Shown: positions 44,669 through 55,253, numbered from the stretch's first letter. The stretch is DNA of 64,000 nucleotides from Roseofilum capinflatum BLCC-M114 (GCF_030068505.1 NZ_JAQOSO010000082.1:62001-126000); one strand, 5' to 3'. Numbers and translations are program-made. Notes: a model not told the origin generated them from the letters alone.

Positions 44669-45659
44669 GACGCGAAAGTTTAGATTTTAGGGTTCTCAGT
44701 CCATTAATCATCGGGGTGGGCAGAGTCCGATTCAAAACATTGTAAGTCTGAATCAGCTTAAACAGCTCTGGATCTTGGCTAAAATTGTGCCATAAATAGT
44801 GCCATATATCTATGATATCACTGACAGACTTTTCTCCAAGCTGTTCTTTAATAGAGGCGATCGACACTTTCGTTTTCAACGCATACAGGGCAATGATTTC
44901 TGGATCGAATGCCTCTGCTTCTAACGTCTGTAACACTGCTTCCATGCTGGATTGACTGCGTTTGAGTTTGGCGATCGCCTTTTCTGATTTTGCCTCACCA
45001 ACAGAAAAGTTACTTCCATGAATTCGCCACAGGGAAAGGGGTTCGTCAATAAAATAGCAATATTTATCCTGGAGAGCAAAGAGAACCAAATGCTCATCAA
45101 TATACATATCAACCGCTTCAGGAATCGGTATTTTCTTGGCAATTTCGGTACGAGTCGCAAACGTCGATCCTCCACCAAACAAGATTTGATGCCGATAGAA
45201 ATATCTCAGCAACTCTTTTCCACTCAGTTTGGTATTCTTCATCCACTCTGGAATTGGCTCGCCTTCTTTAGTATTATTATTGACATCCCAGTAAATAGCA
45301 GGATGAGAGACATGGACGAGATCGCGATCGGATTCAAAGCAATTAACTACTTTTTCCAGTTTTTCTGGCAAGAACAAATCATCAGCATCTAAGTTAAACA
45401 GATACTTTCCCGTGGCGCGATCGATACCTACTTTAGTAGCTTTTGCTTTACCACTATTTTTTTGTTGGATATAGATAATCTCATCTGGGTAAGCTCTAAT
45501 TGTATCTACCGTATCATCAGTTGAACCGTCATCAATGATAATAATTTCTAATTCTTCTTTAGACAAGCTAGATGAGAAAACACTATCAAGAGCTTCACCA
45601 ATAAATCCACTATAATTATAGGTAGGAATAATGACCGTAACCAGGGGTTTACTATTCAT
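44661..45659 (-). CDS. GT2 glycosyltransferase
   Basis: 332 residues. VTVIIPTYNYSGFIGEALDS, IIIDDGSTDDTVDTIRAYPD and YLFNLDADDLFLPEKLEKVV show the GT-A nucleotide-binding site and DxD-like motif (DADD). Inverting transferase, cytosolic or membrane-associated. Last of a block of tightly overlapping genes. Confidence 0.92.
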   Translation of the reverse strand: MNSKPLVTVIIPTYNYSGFIGEALDSVFSSSLSKEELEIIIIDDGSTDDTVDTIRAYPDEIIYIQQKNSGKAKATKVGIDRATGKYLFNLDADDLFLPEKLEKVVNCFESDRDLVHVSHPAIYWDVNNNTKEGEPIPEWMKNTKLSGKELLRYFYRHQILFGGGSTFATRTEIAKKIPIPEAVDMYIDEHLVLFALQDKYCYFIDEPLSLWRIHGSNFSVGEAKSEKAIAKLKRSQSSMEAVLQTLEAEAFDPEIIALYALKTKVSIASIKEQLGEKSVSDIIDIWHYLWHNFSQDPELFKLIQTYNVLNRTLPTPMINGLRTLKSKLSRHG

Positions 45660-45667
45660 TTTCCATA

Positions 45668-46402
45668 CTATTCAGGTAACGTCAAAATTCCAATTCCTCC
45701 CCAGCCTTGATTATAGTCAGTAACAATTTCTTGGCTGGGATATTGCTGTCGGAGTTGATTCCATAATACATCCACTTGACAACTTTTAACCGTTTTATGA
45801 GGAAGGATATCATGAAAAAGAATATGGCCTCCAGGTTTAACTAAAGACCTCCATAACTCAAAGTCACGAGTTACCCCTTCAATTCGATGATCTCCATCAA
45901 TAAATAGAATATCAATTCTCCGACCAGAAAGAATACTTTCTACTTTTTGTCTGGTCTCATCTTTTTGACTATCATCTTGAATTAATTCAACCTGAACTCC
46001 TTCGCGTCCTGCAACCAACTCTTTATAAAGACGCTGTTTTTGTGGAAAATATCCACCCCCATGAATTCCATCTTCTAAATCTACAGAAATTACCATCTCT
46101 TGAGCAATTCGGCACCAAGCTAATAGAGTCCCTCCTTGAGCAGTACCGATTTCCATCACAATTTTCGGCTGTCGATCCCTAGCCCAATCAATCAGGTTAG
46201 TTAACTCTTGTTCGTCTTGAAAGACGCATAGTCGCTTATACCATCCCTGACCCTTATAAGAGTTAATAATATGCATAATATCATTGGTACTAGCACTGGG
46301 ATATCGTGATATCAACTCATAGAACTCTCGTTTTGATGCTGGCCAAAAGTAAGCATCTCCAACATTCTTGACAACTTTTCTTACATTTTTTGAGAACGAC
46401 AT
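45668..46402 (-). CDS. CmcI-like class I SAM methyltransferase
   Basis: 244 residues from the ATG at 46402; an in-frame TTG lies 8 codons upstream. IVMEIGTAQGGTLLAWCRIA is the SAM loop, VISVDLEDGIHGG follows, and IDILFIDGDHRIEGVTRDFE with ILFHDI are the CmcI / rhamnosyl O-methyltransferase signature. Likely an O-methyltransferase for a sugar hydroxyl. Confidence 0.82.
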   Translation of the reverse strand: MSFSKNVRKVVKNVGDAYFWPASKREFYELISRYPSASTNDIMHIINSYKGQGWYKRLCVFQDEQELTNLIDWARDRQPKIVMEIGTAQGGTLLAWCRIAQEMVISVDLEDGIHGGGYFPQKQRLYKELVAGREGVQVELIQDDSQKDETRQKVESILSGRRIDILFIDGDHRIEGVTRDFELWRSLVKPGGHILFHDILPHKTVKSCQVDVLWNQLRQQYPSQEIVTDYNQGWGGIGILTLPE

Positions 46403-46428
46403 AATATTTGACCTCACATTAATCAAAG

Positions 46429-47316
46429 CTAAATAATTTCAGAATACCTGCCATCTTCAAAGAGTTGTTTGTACATTATCCCCTTATTTAAAACGTTAAC
46501 AAAATCCATGATTCCAAACTGATAGTCTTTAATTTTGATCGACGTTAATATAGACCGAGAGAAGAAATAAAGTAAGCACTCGATTTCTTTGATTTTATCT
46601 TTTAAGTAACAAGCATAAGTTAAATAAGCAAGAAGGAATGAACCCTTATGAATCAAATATTCATACCTAGCAGATCGCTTGGAGTCATCTGTGGGAAGAT
46701 GGATTACATAAGTATTTGGGGTATAGCGAATTCGATATCCTAATGCTTTTAATCTAGGGCCAAATTCTAAATCGCAAACATATCCAAAGGCTTCTAAAAA
46801 AAGATGAGTATCGAAAATCTTTCTGGGGATAATTGCTGAACCGCCACTGATCGCAAAACAGTCATCAAAATTAGTAATGGGTTTGTGAAATCCTCGCGGT
46901 TGAACTTCCCCTGGGAGATGTAAGTGAGAGTGGGGATTGGGATATTCATAATATTCACCTAAAATCCAAACGCTTTCCGGGTCTGATTTAACAGTATCAT
47001 AAATAACTCCAAAGTGATTTTCTGGAAAAATATGATCGTCGTTGACAATCCGAACATGAGTACCTCGACAGTCTACAGCAGCATTATTTAAATTAGCTTG
47101 TAACCCTCGACGTGGCCCTTTAATATACTGACAGTCCCATTTGAGAGCAATAACTTCATTTTTTGGTGCAATGTCTGGACTTGAATCATCCGAAACAATG
47201 ATTTCATAAGGCTGAACACTTTGAGAGCGAATACTATCTAAGCACCGATCTAAGTAATCTGGAAGATTGCAAGTCACGAGAGCAACACTAATAGTAACTT
47301 CTTGAGGACTATCCAT
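46429..47316 (-). CDS. GT2 glycosyltransferase
   Basis: 295 residues from the ATG at 47316, chosen because AAGGAGA lies 6 bases upstream. ISVALVTCNLPDYLDRCLDS, EIIVSDDSSPDIAP and HVRIVNDDHIFPE give the GT-A fold with an NDD in place of DxD. The frame overlaps the FkbM gene by 8 bases. Confidence 0.88.
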   Translation of the reverse strand: MDSPQEVTISVALVTCNLPDYLDRCLDSIRSQSVQPYEIIVSDDSSPDIAPKNEVIALKWDCQYIKGPRRGLQANLNNAAVDCRGTHVRIVNDDHIFPENHFGVIYDTVKSDPESVWILGEYYEYPNPHSHLHLPGEVQPRGFHKPITNFDDCFAISGGSAIIPRKIFDTHLFLEAFGYVCDLEFGPRLKALGYRIRYTPNTYVIHLPTDDSKRSARYEYLIHKGSFLLAYLTYACYLKDKIKEIECLLYFFSRSILTSIKIKDYQFGIMDFVNVLNKGIMYKQLFEDGRYSEII

Positions 47317-48073
47317 AATTAGTCTCCTTTTGATTTTGATGATTTCTAGCCCAAAATTCACCAGCTTTACCATCTGGAAATTTCAACCATTGTTCTATTG
47401 TAAATCCCTTTTCTTTCAGTAACTCCAGTCCATACTCAGGATTACCCTGTTCGCAAGTGTGAAATTCTCCAACAACATTCTCGACGCAGTTAAAGCTAGG
47501 AGATTCAATGATTTCATATTCAGATCCTTCACAATCAAGTTTCAGGAGTTCTATCTTGCCATTCATGTGGTCAACGATCTCCTGAAAAGAGATCATATCA
47601 CATACTTGAGATGAACTAAAAGAACTGCTATCATTCTTAGCAACATAACATGCGGTTAAATCTCCTTCAACACTTAAATTTACTTTACCAGCGTGTTGAC
47701 CAACAGCATAAGGATAGATTTGAATATTGAAAGAACCCACATTCTTCTTCAAGTTAGAAAATGTTTCACTGCAAGGTTCATAAGCAAGAATTTTTGCCTC
47801 TGGAAATAAGGTGGCTGCATAGATGGAAAAAATACCAATATTTGCTCCAATATCTACGATATTCTCTAGATTCTGAAACCGCTTCAACCCGTAGGTATCA
47901 TTGAGAACTATACCAATCAGCATTACTAAAGTATCTGGCCCTGAGAGATTGATTTTATCACCATTAACATAGTAGTCACAACTATAAGGGATTTGGTTAG
48001 CTCTATAGTAACGTCTAGTCAATCGATTAACCGCATAAGCTGTCCTCATTCTTTGAAGTATCGAAGCGCTCAT
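47309..48073 (-). CDS. FkbM-family methyltransferase
   Basis: 254 residues; GGAGG precedes the ATG. NIVDIGANIGIFSIYAATLF is the SAM loop, KILAYEPCSETFSNLKKNV and LLKLDCEGSEYEII complete the FkbM signature. Likely O-methylates a sugar of the surface glycan. Confidence 0.9.
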   Translation of the reverse strand: MSASILQRMRTAYAVNRLTRRYYRANQIPYSCDYYVNGDKINLSGPDTLVMLIGIVLNDTYGLKRFQNLENIVDIGANIGIFSIYAATLFPEAKILAYEPCSETFSNLKKNVGSFNIQIYPYAVGQHAGKVNLSVEGDLTACYVAKNDSSSFSSSQVCDMISFQEIVDHMNGKIELLKLDCEGSEYEIIESPSFNCVENVVGEFHTCEQGNPEYGLELLKEKGFTIEQWLKFPDGKAGEFWARNHQNQKETNYG

Positions 48074-48089
48074 AGTATCCTCCTGATTT

Positions 48090-49265
48090 CTAATTTAAGT
48101 GGGTACAGTATTTAGAATAAAGTTGTATTTGGTCGGCAGCAATTTTTGGCCAAGAAAATGTTTTGGTAACTTCTAAGCATTGTTGAGACAATTTTTCGTA
48201 ATCACCTCTCTCAAGTGTCAGTATGCTAACCAAATTTTCTACAAAAGCATTAACATCACCTACTGGAACCATCAGAGAAGGATCTACATACTTAAGCATT
48301 TCACGAGGCCCCGGAATATCATAAGTGACTGTAGGTAAACCACAAGCTATTTTTTCTAACACTGCAAATCCAAATCCCTCCATGTAACTGGGAAATGCAC
48401 CAACTGTAGCCCCAGACAAAAGCGATGGCAGTTCATCACTATCATACTTAGGAATAACTTCTATCCAATCAGAAGGGGGTAAGTTAAGATCTTTCAAAAC
48501 CTCTTCAGCGCTCAAACCTGTTCCCAGAAACTTAAATTTCACATCTGGTATTTTCGTTTTTGTACGCTGTAATATTTCTCCCCAATCTCTAGATCCTTTA
48601 CGTTGCATCCAATATCCAATAAATGCTACTTGTTTATTATTTAGGCGCGTGCTAGTTGATTCGATTGCTTGAGTAAATAACTGTTGTCGTTTTTCTGATA
48701 ATCCAAAGGGAAAGACGGTACATTTATCACCGAGACCCCAATGTTCTTGTACATAAATTTTTTCGTCTTCATTGGGAAGATTGATTAAGTCACAAGTCTC
48801 TAAGCTGCGAAGGTAGTAAGGACTTTCTTGTTTTTGTCGCCAAGAGCGCAGGGTATTAGCAATGAGATTGCCTTTTTTTGTCTGGGGCCACTTCTGTTGT
48901 TCAAGTCTAGCATATTCTTCACAAAAAGCGTATAACCCCACTGATCGCGCAACAAGCAATCCCTTAAAGTTTAATTCTTCTTTAGTAAAGGGTAAATTGC
49001 CTTGATGAGCATCAATAATATCAAAGCGATGACCATTAGCTAGGATGAAATCTTTGGCTTTACTTGAGAAACTAGGACGAGTGAATTCAGACCATCGTGA
49101 AGATTGACCATTAGGAAACGCATCATTAATATCAAACTTGGCCACATGATGACCCATTTTGTGGAATTCATCAGCTAACTCTAGCTGTACCCTCGGTCCT
49201 CCCAGATTACGATCCCAAGGCATGTGAAGTATCATTAAAATTCTCAGGGATTGCTTCATAGTCAA
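48090..49265 (-). CDS. GT4 glycosyltransferase
   Basis: 391 residues. LRILMILHMPWDRNLGGPRV (N-terminal Gly-Gly loop), VAFIGYWMQRKGSRDWGEIL and MEGFGFAVLEKIACGLPTVT (EX7E). Its start overlaps the upstream gene's stop by 4 bases (ATGA). Confidence 0.9.
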   Translation of the reverse strand: MTMKQSLRILMILHMPWDRNLGGPRVQLELADEFHKMGHHVAKFDINDAFPNGQSSRWSEFTRPSFSSKAKDFILANGHRFDIIDAHQGNLPFTKEELNFKGLLVARSVGLYAFCEEYARLEQQKWPQTKKGNLIANTLRSWRQKQESPYYLRSLETCDLINLPNEDEKIYVQEHWGLGDKCTVFPFGLSEKRQQLFTQAIESTSTRLNNKQVAFIGYWMQRKGSRDWGEILQRTKTKIPDVKFKFLGTGLSAEEVLKDLNLPPSDWIEVIPKYDSDELPSLLSGATVGAFPSYMEGFGFAVLEKIACGLPTVTYDIPGPREMLKYVDPSLMVPVGDVNAFVENLVSILTLERGDYEKLSQQCLEVTKTFSWPKIAADQIQLYSKYCTHLN

Positions 49266-50368
49266 TTGCTAAGACCTTGGTAAAGTTCTAAGTGTTTTTT
49301 GACAACTATCGACCAACTAAAGTTATTTTCAATCCATTCTGAACAGTGGTTTTGATATTCTTCATAATTCTGGGGCAATAATTGGATAAAGTGCCGCAGA
49401 GCCTCTGCTATTGCCTGACCAGAATTTTGATCCACAATTAATCCAGTTTTACCATTATTCACAAACTCATGCATTGCTCCTGCATCCGTACATATAACAG
49501 GTGTACCACACGCTTGAGATTCCAACAGCGTAAATCCCATCAATTCCGGAATTGGAGTATAGTCACCATACCACGTAGTATGCACTGAGGGCAATACTGT
49601 TACAGTTGCACTCCGATATTCATGCAGTAAGCGTTGCTCATCTGCATCCTGAACAAATTCCACTGACAGACCTTTCGCCAATTCTTTAAGATCATTGTAA
49701 AACCTTTGACTATAATCGCCCTTTACCTGACCAAGGATAGTCAGCTTATAACCCGAGGCTCCCAAGAGTTTAAATCCATCAATTAAATAGTTAATCCCTT
49801 TATGAGGAAGCATTCGCCCAACAAATAGGATCTTTTTTTCTTTCTCAACTGTAGATGTGGGATAAAACCAGTTAGTATCAACCCCACCTTTAATAACAAC
49901 TGATTTTTGACTCAATTGATCCGGGATAGTCCCCAGGGTATATTCAGATTGAGCGACTAGGTTTGTATAACAACGGAACAACGGCAGCTTGTGATTAATA
50001 ACTAGAGAACCTCCTCCACCATGATCGGTGACAAAAACGCGTTTACCAAGAGTATATCCGATCAAGCAACTTATATCAGAAACGAGAGTATAAATCTGAT
50101 GAACATGAATAACAGTTGCATTGAGTAAGGAACTGATATAGCGAAGATTGATCGCATTCATCATACTTCCGTGGATAGGAGCTTTGACCGGAAAGATTTC
50201 AATATTTAGGTTTCCTTCCTGATAACTTTGGCGCTGTGAACCGAAACTAACCAACGTTGTATCTACTTGATTGGCCATAAGGGAAGCTAGGGTACTGGCG
50301 TATCGCTCTGCTCCACCAATTAAGGATTTATTACTAAAGTATGTAGGAGTAATATAAACTGTCTTCAT
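49262..50368 (-). CDS. GT4 glycosyltransferase
   Basis: 368 residues from MKTVYITPTYFSNKSLIGGA (Met at 50368). KKILFVGRMLPHKGINYLID and PELMGFTLLESQACGTPVIC hold the C-domain and EX7E. First of the 33-50 kb minus block. The 257-base spacer upstream has only a CAGCGCTTCGCGCTG palindrome and no gene. Confidence 0.9.
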   Translation of the reverse strand: MKTVYITPTYFSNKSLIGGAERYASTLASLMANQVDTTLVSFGSQRQSYQEGNLNIEIFPVKAPIHGSMMNAINLRYISSLLNATVIHVHQIYTLVSDISCLIGYTLGKRVFVTDHGGGGSLVINHKLPLFRCYTNLVAQSEYTLGTIPDQLSQKSVVIKGGVDTNWFYPTSTVEKEKKILFVGRMLPHKGINYLIDGFKLLGASGYKLTILGQVKGDYSQRFYNDLKELAKGLSVEFVQDADEQRLLHEYRSATVTVLPSVHTTWYGDYTPIPELMGFTLLESQACGTPVICTDAGAMHEFVNNGKTGLIVDQNSGQAIAEALRHFIQLLPQNYEEYQNHCSEWIENNFSWSIVVKKHLELYQGLSN

Positions 50369-50658
50369 AGAAGAAAATACAACATTGGTTTTTATGTTCA
50401 ATAATTTAACTTTAAGAGCTGATTCCTAAAGGAAATCTTAAAAAGACTGGAATCCTTACAGCGCTTCGCGCTGTCATGAAGTACGCGATCAGCCCGCCAT
50501 CGCTGGAACTGCTGGATTGATGTTGTACCTCATAGCAGAGGAAAGTGCTGTATATATCAATGGTTTTAGCCTTCATTGGAACAACTTAGTATTTTAGTGA
50601 ACCTCTTGCTGTTAGGCACTTTCAGCGACTTCGGGAATTAGCTCTAAATCACAATCTA

Positions 50659-51549
50659 TTACAATCTATAGTTACGGAGCTGTGACCAACTCAAAATCTT
50701 GGTATTTAGCCATGGCATATATTCAGAAGTCCCAGCAAAATGAAGAAAATAGTTATTAATAAATGCACTTGCTAAACAAACTATTGCCATCTTCTTAGGT
50801 GGTAGAATAGAAGTTCCTCTTGTAAAACGCTTCCAAGCCCTTATTACTTTATTGTCTGGAGCTTCAGCAGGTAGGAGGAAGGGATAATCTTTGAGAAGGC
50901 ATTCAGACCACAATCGATTGAATCTATAATCTAACCAGTGTACACAATTATTTTTGACAATTTCATAGGACAGATGTTGCATCTCGCCACCATGTTCTAC
51001 TGAATCTTCGTGATGGTAATAAGCTTCCTCTAAAATAGATTGGTGATGTTGAGGAGATAATACCATGACACCACTCTGAATCATCTTATCAAATTGATCT
51101 GGTAGTCCAGAGATGGCGTAAAATTCTTGGCTCGATCGAAAAGTATTTTTCCAGCCCCAGAACTCTATGGCTCTATCTTGTAGAATTTCTATTTTTCCAG
51201 GCTCACTCCCTGGGAAATACTCACTTAGACTAGAAAACATTTCGACCGCACCTACTTTTTCTTCTGGAACCCCCTCTACTATGCAGGGAGAATTGGGATT
51301 GATCAAAATATCTGAGTCTAACCAAACTACGCGATCGTACTTTTTGACTCTTTTATCACCCAGAATTAAACATTTTTGCCAGCAAGGAGAGCGCGACTTT
51401 CCACGTGAATATTTATCTAGGGGACTATTAATACATATTAGGTCGTAGCCCTGCAACTCAGCATATCTTTGCCAATTGGTATAGCATAGTCTGTACCAGC
51501 GTTCCAGATAAGACTGACCTATTGCTAAAGTGACAATTACTTTTTTCAT
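50659..51549 (-). CDS. GT34-like (GMA12/MNN10-type) glycosyltransferase
   Basis: 296 residues from MKKVIVTLAIGQSYLERWYR. LCYTNWQRYAELQGYDLICI, SPCWQKCLILGDK and DRVVWLDSDILINPNSPCI, with the DSD metal motif, resemble GT34 galactosyl/xylosyltransferases and related nucleotide-diphospho-sugar transferases. A conserved-His segment (HHEDSVEHGGEMQHLSYEIV) follows. The family is tentative. It overlaps the FkbM gene by 4 bases. Confidence 0.7.
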   Translation of the reverse strand: MKKVIVTLAIGQSYLERWYRLCYTNWQRYAELQGYDLICINSPLDKYSRGKSRSPCWQKCLILGDKRVKKYDRVVWLDSDILINPNSPCIVEGVPEEKVGAVEMFSSLSEYFPGSEPGKIEILQDRAIEFWGWKNTFRSSQEFYAISGLPDQFDKMIQSGVMVLSPQHHQSILEEAYYHHEDSVEHGGEMQHLSYEIVKNNCVHWLDYRFNRLWSECLLKDYPFLLPAEAPDNKVIRAWKRFTRGTSILPPKKMAIVCLASAFINNYFLHFAGTSEYMPWLNTKILSWSQLRNYRL

Positions 51550-52481
51550 GTTTCCAAACAATATGGTTTTAGTACACTGTTTTCATCATTCAAATCATTT
51601 ATCAGTGTTTTTTTATCATACGGTATAGCTAAAACATTTAAAGGTGATTCCCCTCCAATAATATAAAGTTCATACTTCCTATTAATTAAAAATTCAGCTA
51701 AATCTTTGCAGGTAGATCCAAAATAGTTCTGTGTTTGCTCGTTAAATTCTGTAATTATTATTGGACTATTTTTACTGGAAAACAGCAAATTACCACCCTT
51801 TAATGCATCGATTTCATGACCCTCAATATCAATTTTTAAAAAATCAACCTCTTCAACTTTATTTTGATGGATATAGGAGTCAATGGTAGTACATTTTACT
51901 TCACAATTTACATCTGAGTAAGTATAGGGGGTTGAGAGAGAACTAGCACCAGTACAATGACTTGATGCAAAATACAAGTGTCTAATTCCCTCCTGACTAG
52001 ACAAGGCAAGTTGGTTAAGATAAACATTGGCAAGATTGTTGAGTTGAACACTTTTCGAAAGTAACTTAAATGTTTCAGGATCTGGCTCAAAGCTATGGAC
52101 TTGACCAGTTTCACCTACAGATCTACTGGCAATTAAAGTATATTGTCCACAATGAGCACCTGCATCCATAAAAATATCACCAGGTTTTAGCAGTTGGCTA
52201 ATTATCTGTACTGTGTTTTTCTCATATACGCCATTGTGATAAATTTTAAAGCCAACTCCTAAATCATTCCAGTCCACTTTTATTCTCATATTATTGAATA
52301 ATTTGGTTTGGATAGGAAAGCGATAATTCAATCTGTCTGCAACCCAGACCAATCCTGGATGTGGCGACCACCCAAACACTAAGTGTATTTTGACCCAAAT
52401 TGTAATAATCAATTTACCCACTTTGGGGTATTGGCTACAAATCCAATACAATATAGATAGTCCTTTTTTTCCAATAGTCAT
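51546..52481 (-). CDS. FkbM-family methyltransferase
   Basis: 311 residues. GDIFMDAGAHCGQYTLIASR is the SAM loop and QVHSFEPDPETFKLLSKSVQ plus VDFLKIDIEGHEIDALKGG are the FkbM signature. The N-terminal about 75 residues include a hydrophobic stretch (LIITIWVKIHLVFGW). Predicted sugar O-methyltransferase. Confidence 0.88.
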   Translation of the reverse strand: MTIGKKGLSILYWICSQYPKVGKLIITIWVKIHLVFGWSPHPGLVWVADRLNYRFPIQTKLFNNMRIKVDWNDLGVGFKIYHNGVYEKNTVQIISQLLKPGDIFMDAGAHCGQYTLIASRSVGETGQVHSFEPDPETFKLLSKSVQLNNLANVYLNQLALSSQEGIRHLYFASSHCTGASSLSTPYTYSDVNCEVKCTTIDSYIHQNKVEEVDFLKIDIEGHEIDALKGGNLLFSSKNSPIIITEFNEQTQNYFGSTCKDLAEFLINRKYELYIIGGESPLNVLAIPYDKKTLINDLNDENSVLKPYCLET

Positions 52482-52558
52482 TTTTTTCTCCTGTTGTTTT
52501 ACTCAAAATTCGAGTGAGCTATTAAATATTCGAGATCTCGATCTATTTATGACTGCTA

Positions 52559-53779
52559 TTAGTTTATATTTGCTATACTCAAAAGCTTTGATAAACTCTC
52601 TAGATCCACCATAATATCTTCTCTTACATGATCAGGATCGAGGTATTCAGGTGGCCTCTCACCTTTACCAATTAAGTAGTAGTATTCTAATCCTACCTGA
52701 TTTGCCAGTGTCCAGAAAAACACTCTTACGTAATTCGGAGAGTACAATTCAATTATTTTGCATCCCCTTTGACAAAATACTATATTACTCAATCCAGCAC
52801 CATGAGGACTAACAACAATTTCAACGTCTGAAAAAACTCTGACTTGTTCAGATACGGTCATTGTTTCTAAAATTAAACTCTCAAAGCCAAGTTTTTTGAT
52901 AAATTCAATCACTTCTGCTTCATTAATCACCTGGCGATAACTAGCTTTAGCGCGACTGATGTAGATGCGCCTTGAACTTATCGATCGGTTCCCATTGCTT
53001 GTGTTCAAAAACGCTTTTCTTAAAAACTCACACGCCCATAAAGGTGGATTACCTGTTACTCCCACTAAAGACGGTACAAATAGTTCTTCAGCTTTTATAT
53101 GAGGATACCTATAGCTCTCTAAAAGTTTTCTCTCTGGAATTCCTAATATCAATAGCATTTCTTTATGATAAGACTGTTCAAAGGTGTTTACTAAAAAATA
53201 ATCAATCTCACTTATATCCACTCCTGCACAGTTGAGAATATGAATTCGTGGCACTACATCAAACATAAAATGATAGTAGTTATGACCAGCCGTAGCTGTT
53301 AACACAGCAACTTTTCCTGGGATTTTTCTTAATGGTGGAAACTTGAGTTGATTTAAAGCTGAGTGGCATTTTAAGTTTGGGATAAATTCTACAGACACAT
53401 CGGCTAAGAGACTATCGTCTGGAGCGATCACTGAGCCACTAAAACTGTAGCATCTTCCTTCAGGAATTAAGACAAAAAATGTTTTTGGAGAATCGAATTG
53501 ATACTCTTTCCTAAATTCCCAATGAATATTATTATCTAATCCTATAGGTCTCTTTCTAAAAATTCTATGCTGTGGATAAAGTGCTTTATATATTAGTGTT
53601 TTTTTGGAGTGTTTATTTTGCAAATATTTAGACAAATTTTCTACCCAATCTGAAGTTGTTTGATACACTCTTTTAGGAGAACCCAAAAATTCAGAGCTGA
53701 CAGGCAATAATTTCAGGACTTTGATAATCAAAGTTCGCCAAAAGTAAGACTTAGTTAGTTTGATTAATACTGGAAACAT
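52559..53779 (-). CDS. GT61 (DUF563) glycosyltransferase
   Basis: 406 residues. KVAVLTATAGHNYYHFMFDV, RRIYISRAKASYRQVINEAE and VVSPHGAGLSNIVFCQRGCK, VIELYSPNYV-like text (IIELYSPNYVRVFFW) are the GT61 core. Paralogous along its whole length to 62136-63383 and, in its last 85 residues, to the fragment at 32159. The recurrence at breakpoints suggests the gene moves or recombines. Intact. Confidence 0.9.
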   Translation of the reverse strand: MFPVLIKLTKSYFWRTLIIKVLKLLPVSSEFLGSPKRVYQTTSDWVENLSKYLQNKHSKKTLIYKALYPQHRIFRKRPIGLDNNIHWEFRKEYQFDSPKTFFVLIPEGRCYSFSGSVIAPDDSLLADVSVEFIPNLKCHSALNQLKFPPLRKIPGKVAVLTATAGHNYYHFMFDVVPRIHILNCAGVDISEIDYFLVNTFEQSYHKEMLLILGIPERKLLESYRYPHIKAEELFVPSLVGVTGNPPLWACEFLRKAFLNTSNGNRSISSRRIYISRAKASYRQVINEAEVIEFIKKLGFESLILETMTVSEQVRVFSDVEIVVSPHGAGLSNIVFCQRGCKIIELYSPNYVRVFFWTLANQVGLEYYYLIGKGERPPEYLDPDHVREDIMVDLESLSKLLSIANIN

Positions 53780-53990
53780 TTGTTATTCGATCGTTTTTTT
53801 ACGTAGACGGGGACTTAACACTCCAAGAATAGACGGGCTTCAGCTATAACCATTGAAATTTAATCTGTTTTACCACCTAGTTGAGCTGACCATTGTTGAG
53901 ACATTAATCTTAGTACCATAAGAACGATTATGATAACTACTGTTCTTAGTTCTAATCATAGTAGCATTAAATTACATTTATTTTGTTTAC

Positions 53991-55226
53991 TTACTTAACA
54001 ATCTTAAAATCAAGCTTTACAAATCCCCTAACTTCTTTTGGATAAGGAACTATCTTATTTATATCACAAGCCCTAACATTAATTGTTAATAAATCTAAGA
54101 AATCTTTATATATTTCATCAGCACGAATATATAAACCCATTCGGTAACTTCCTTCGATTAAATAAAACGATTTTATTTTAATAGTTGTTTGATTAATTTC
54201 TGATACTATGTATTTAGTATCAGGTTGTCTAAGATCTAAAATTGCTACCCTAGTCCCTAAACATGAGTAGATAAGTACAGCAACTTCTTCTATTTGAGTC
54301 AGTTCAACTGCTTCAAATACTAACTTAATTTCTAATTCTGATCCACTGACGACAGGATTAGGCGAACAACTTAATTGTTTAAGAAATAAGTTTTTGCCCA
54401 ATTTAACACGGTTATTTTCGTTGATCTCCATTTTATCTTGATAAAGCATCATATATCGTTCAATGTTATTTCCGACGGAACCTTTCCCAATAACTTGGCC
54501 AGAACTTAAATGTAAAGCACTAGTACATAACCCAGAAATTGCTGCCATATTATGACTAACAAATATTACCGTTCTGCCTTCTTTTTGAGCTACATCTTCC
54601 ATTTTCCCTAAACATTTCTCCTGGAACTGCAAATCACCGACTGCAAGGACTTCATCAACAATTAGAATTTCTGGTTCCAAATGTGCAGCAACTGAGAATG
54701 CTAACCTGACATACATTCCAGATGAGTAACGCTTCACTGGGGTATCTAGAAACTTTTCAACTTCTGCAAAAGCTACAATTTCATCAAACTTTTTCTTAAT
54801 CTCTACCTTACTCATCCCTAAAATTGCGCCATTGAGGTAGATATTTTCTCTGCCCGTAAGCTCTGGATGAAAGCCAGTACCAACTTCTAATAAACTGGCA
54901 ACTCTACCTTTAATATTAATTCTACCTGTTGTTGGTTCAGTGATACGGCTTAAAATTTTTAGTAAAGTTGATTTTCCTGCACCATTCCGACCAATTATAC
55001 CAACTCGATCGCCTCTATTAATCTCAAACGAGACATCTTTCAAAGCCCAGAAATCCTCCCGTGAGGGGCTTTCCAGCTTTTGAACTCCTCCTTTTACTAG
55101 AGTACGTCCCAAAGATTTAACGCCGTTGGTAATTACATCTCTCAGAGCAGCATAGGGTTCTTGTTGCTGATGACGAATTAAGTATTTTTTACCTAAGTTC
55201 TCAACTCGGATTATCGGTTCAGACAC
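53991..55226 (-). CDS. wzt: ABC exporter ATP-binding protein, Wzt copy 1
   Basis: 411 residues from a GTG with AGGAGGG upstream. Walker A GRNGAGKST (79-87), signature YSSGMYVRLAFSVAAH, Walker B EILIVDEVLAVGD. Residues to about 210 are almost identical to Wzt copy 2 (59727). The C-terminal about 150 residues (from FLKQLSCSPNPVVSGSELEI) form a Wzt-C-type beta-sandwich that differs from copy 2. In O-antigen exporters this domain binds the glycan's end group and sets specificity. Its adjacent permease gene is broken, so it may use the intact Wzm at 61019. Confidence 0.93.
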   Translation of the reverse strand: MSEPIIRVENLGKKYLIRHQQQEPYAALRDVITNGVKSLGRTLVKGGVQKLESPSREDFWALKDVSFEINRGDRVGIIGRNGAGKSTLLKILSRITEPTTGRINIKGRVASLLEVGTGFHPELTGRENIYLNGAILGMSKVEIKKKFDEIVAFAEVEKFLDTPVKRYSSGMYVRLAFSVAAHLEPEILIVDEVLAVGDLQFQEKCLGKMEDVAQKEGRTVIFVSHNMAAISGLCTSALHLSSGQVIGKGSVGNNIERYMMLYQDKMEINENNRVKLGKNLFLKQLSCSPNPVVSGSELEIKLVFEAVELTQIEEVAVLIYSCLGTRVAILDLRQPDTKYIVSEINQTTIKIKSFYLIEGSYRMGLYIRADEIYKDFLDLLTINVRACDINKIVPYPKEVRGFVKLDFKIVK

Positions 55227-55253
55227 GCTTGTAAATCCCTCCTTTATTAAATA

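Noticed and set aside
50402-50658. Possible transposase remnant in the gap between glycosyltransferase genes
   Set aside because: No frame gives transposase text; only a short CAGCGCTTCGCGCTG palindrome and a shared CTCATAGCAGAGGAAA stretch are visible.
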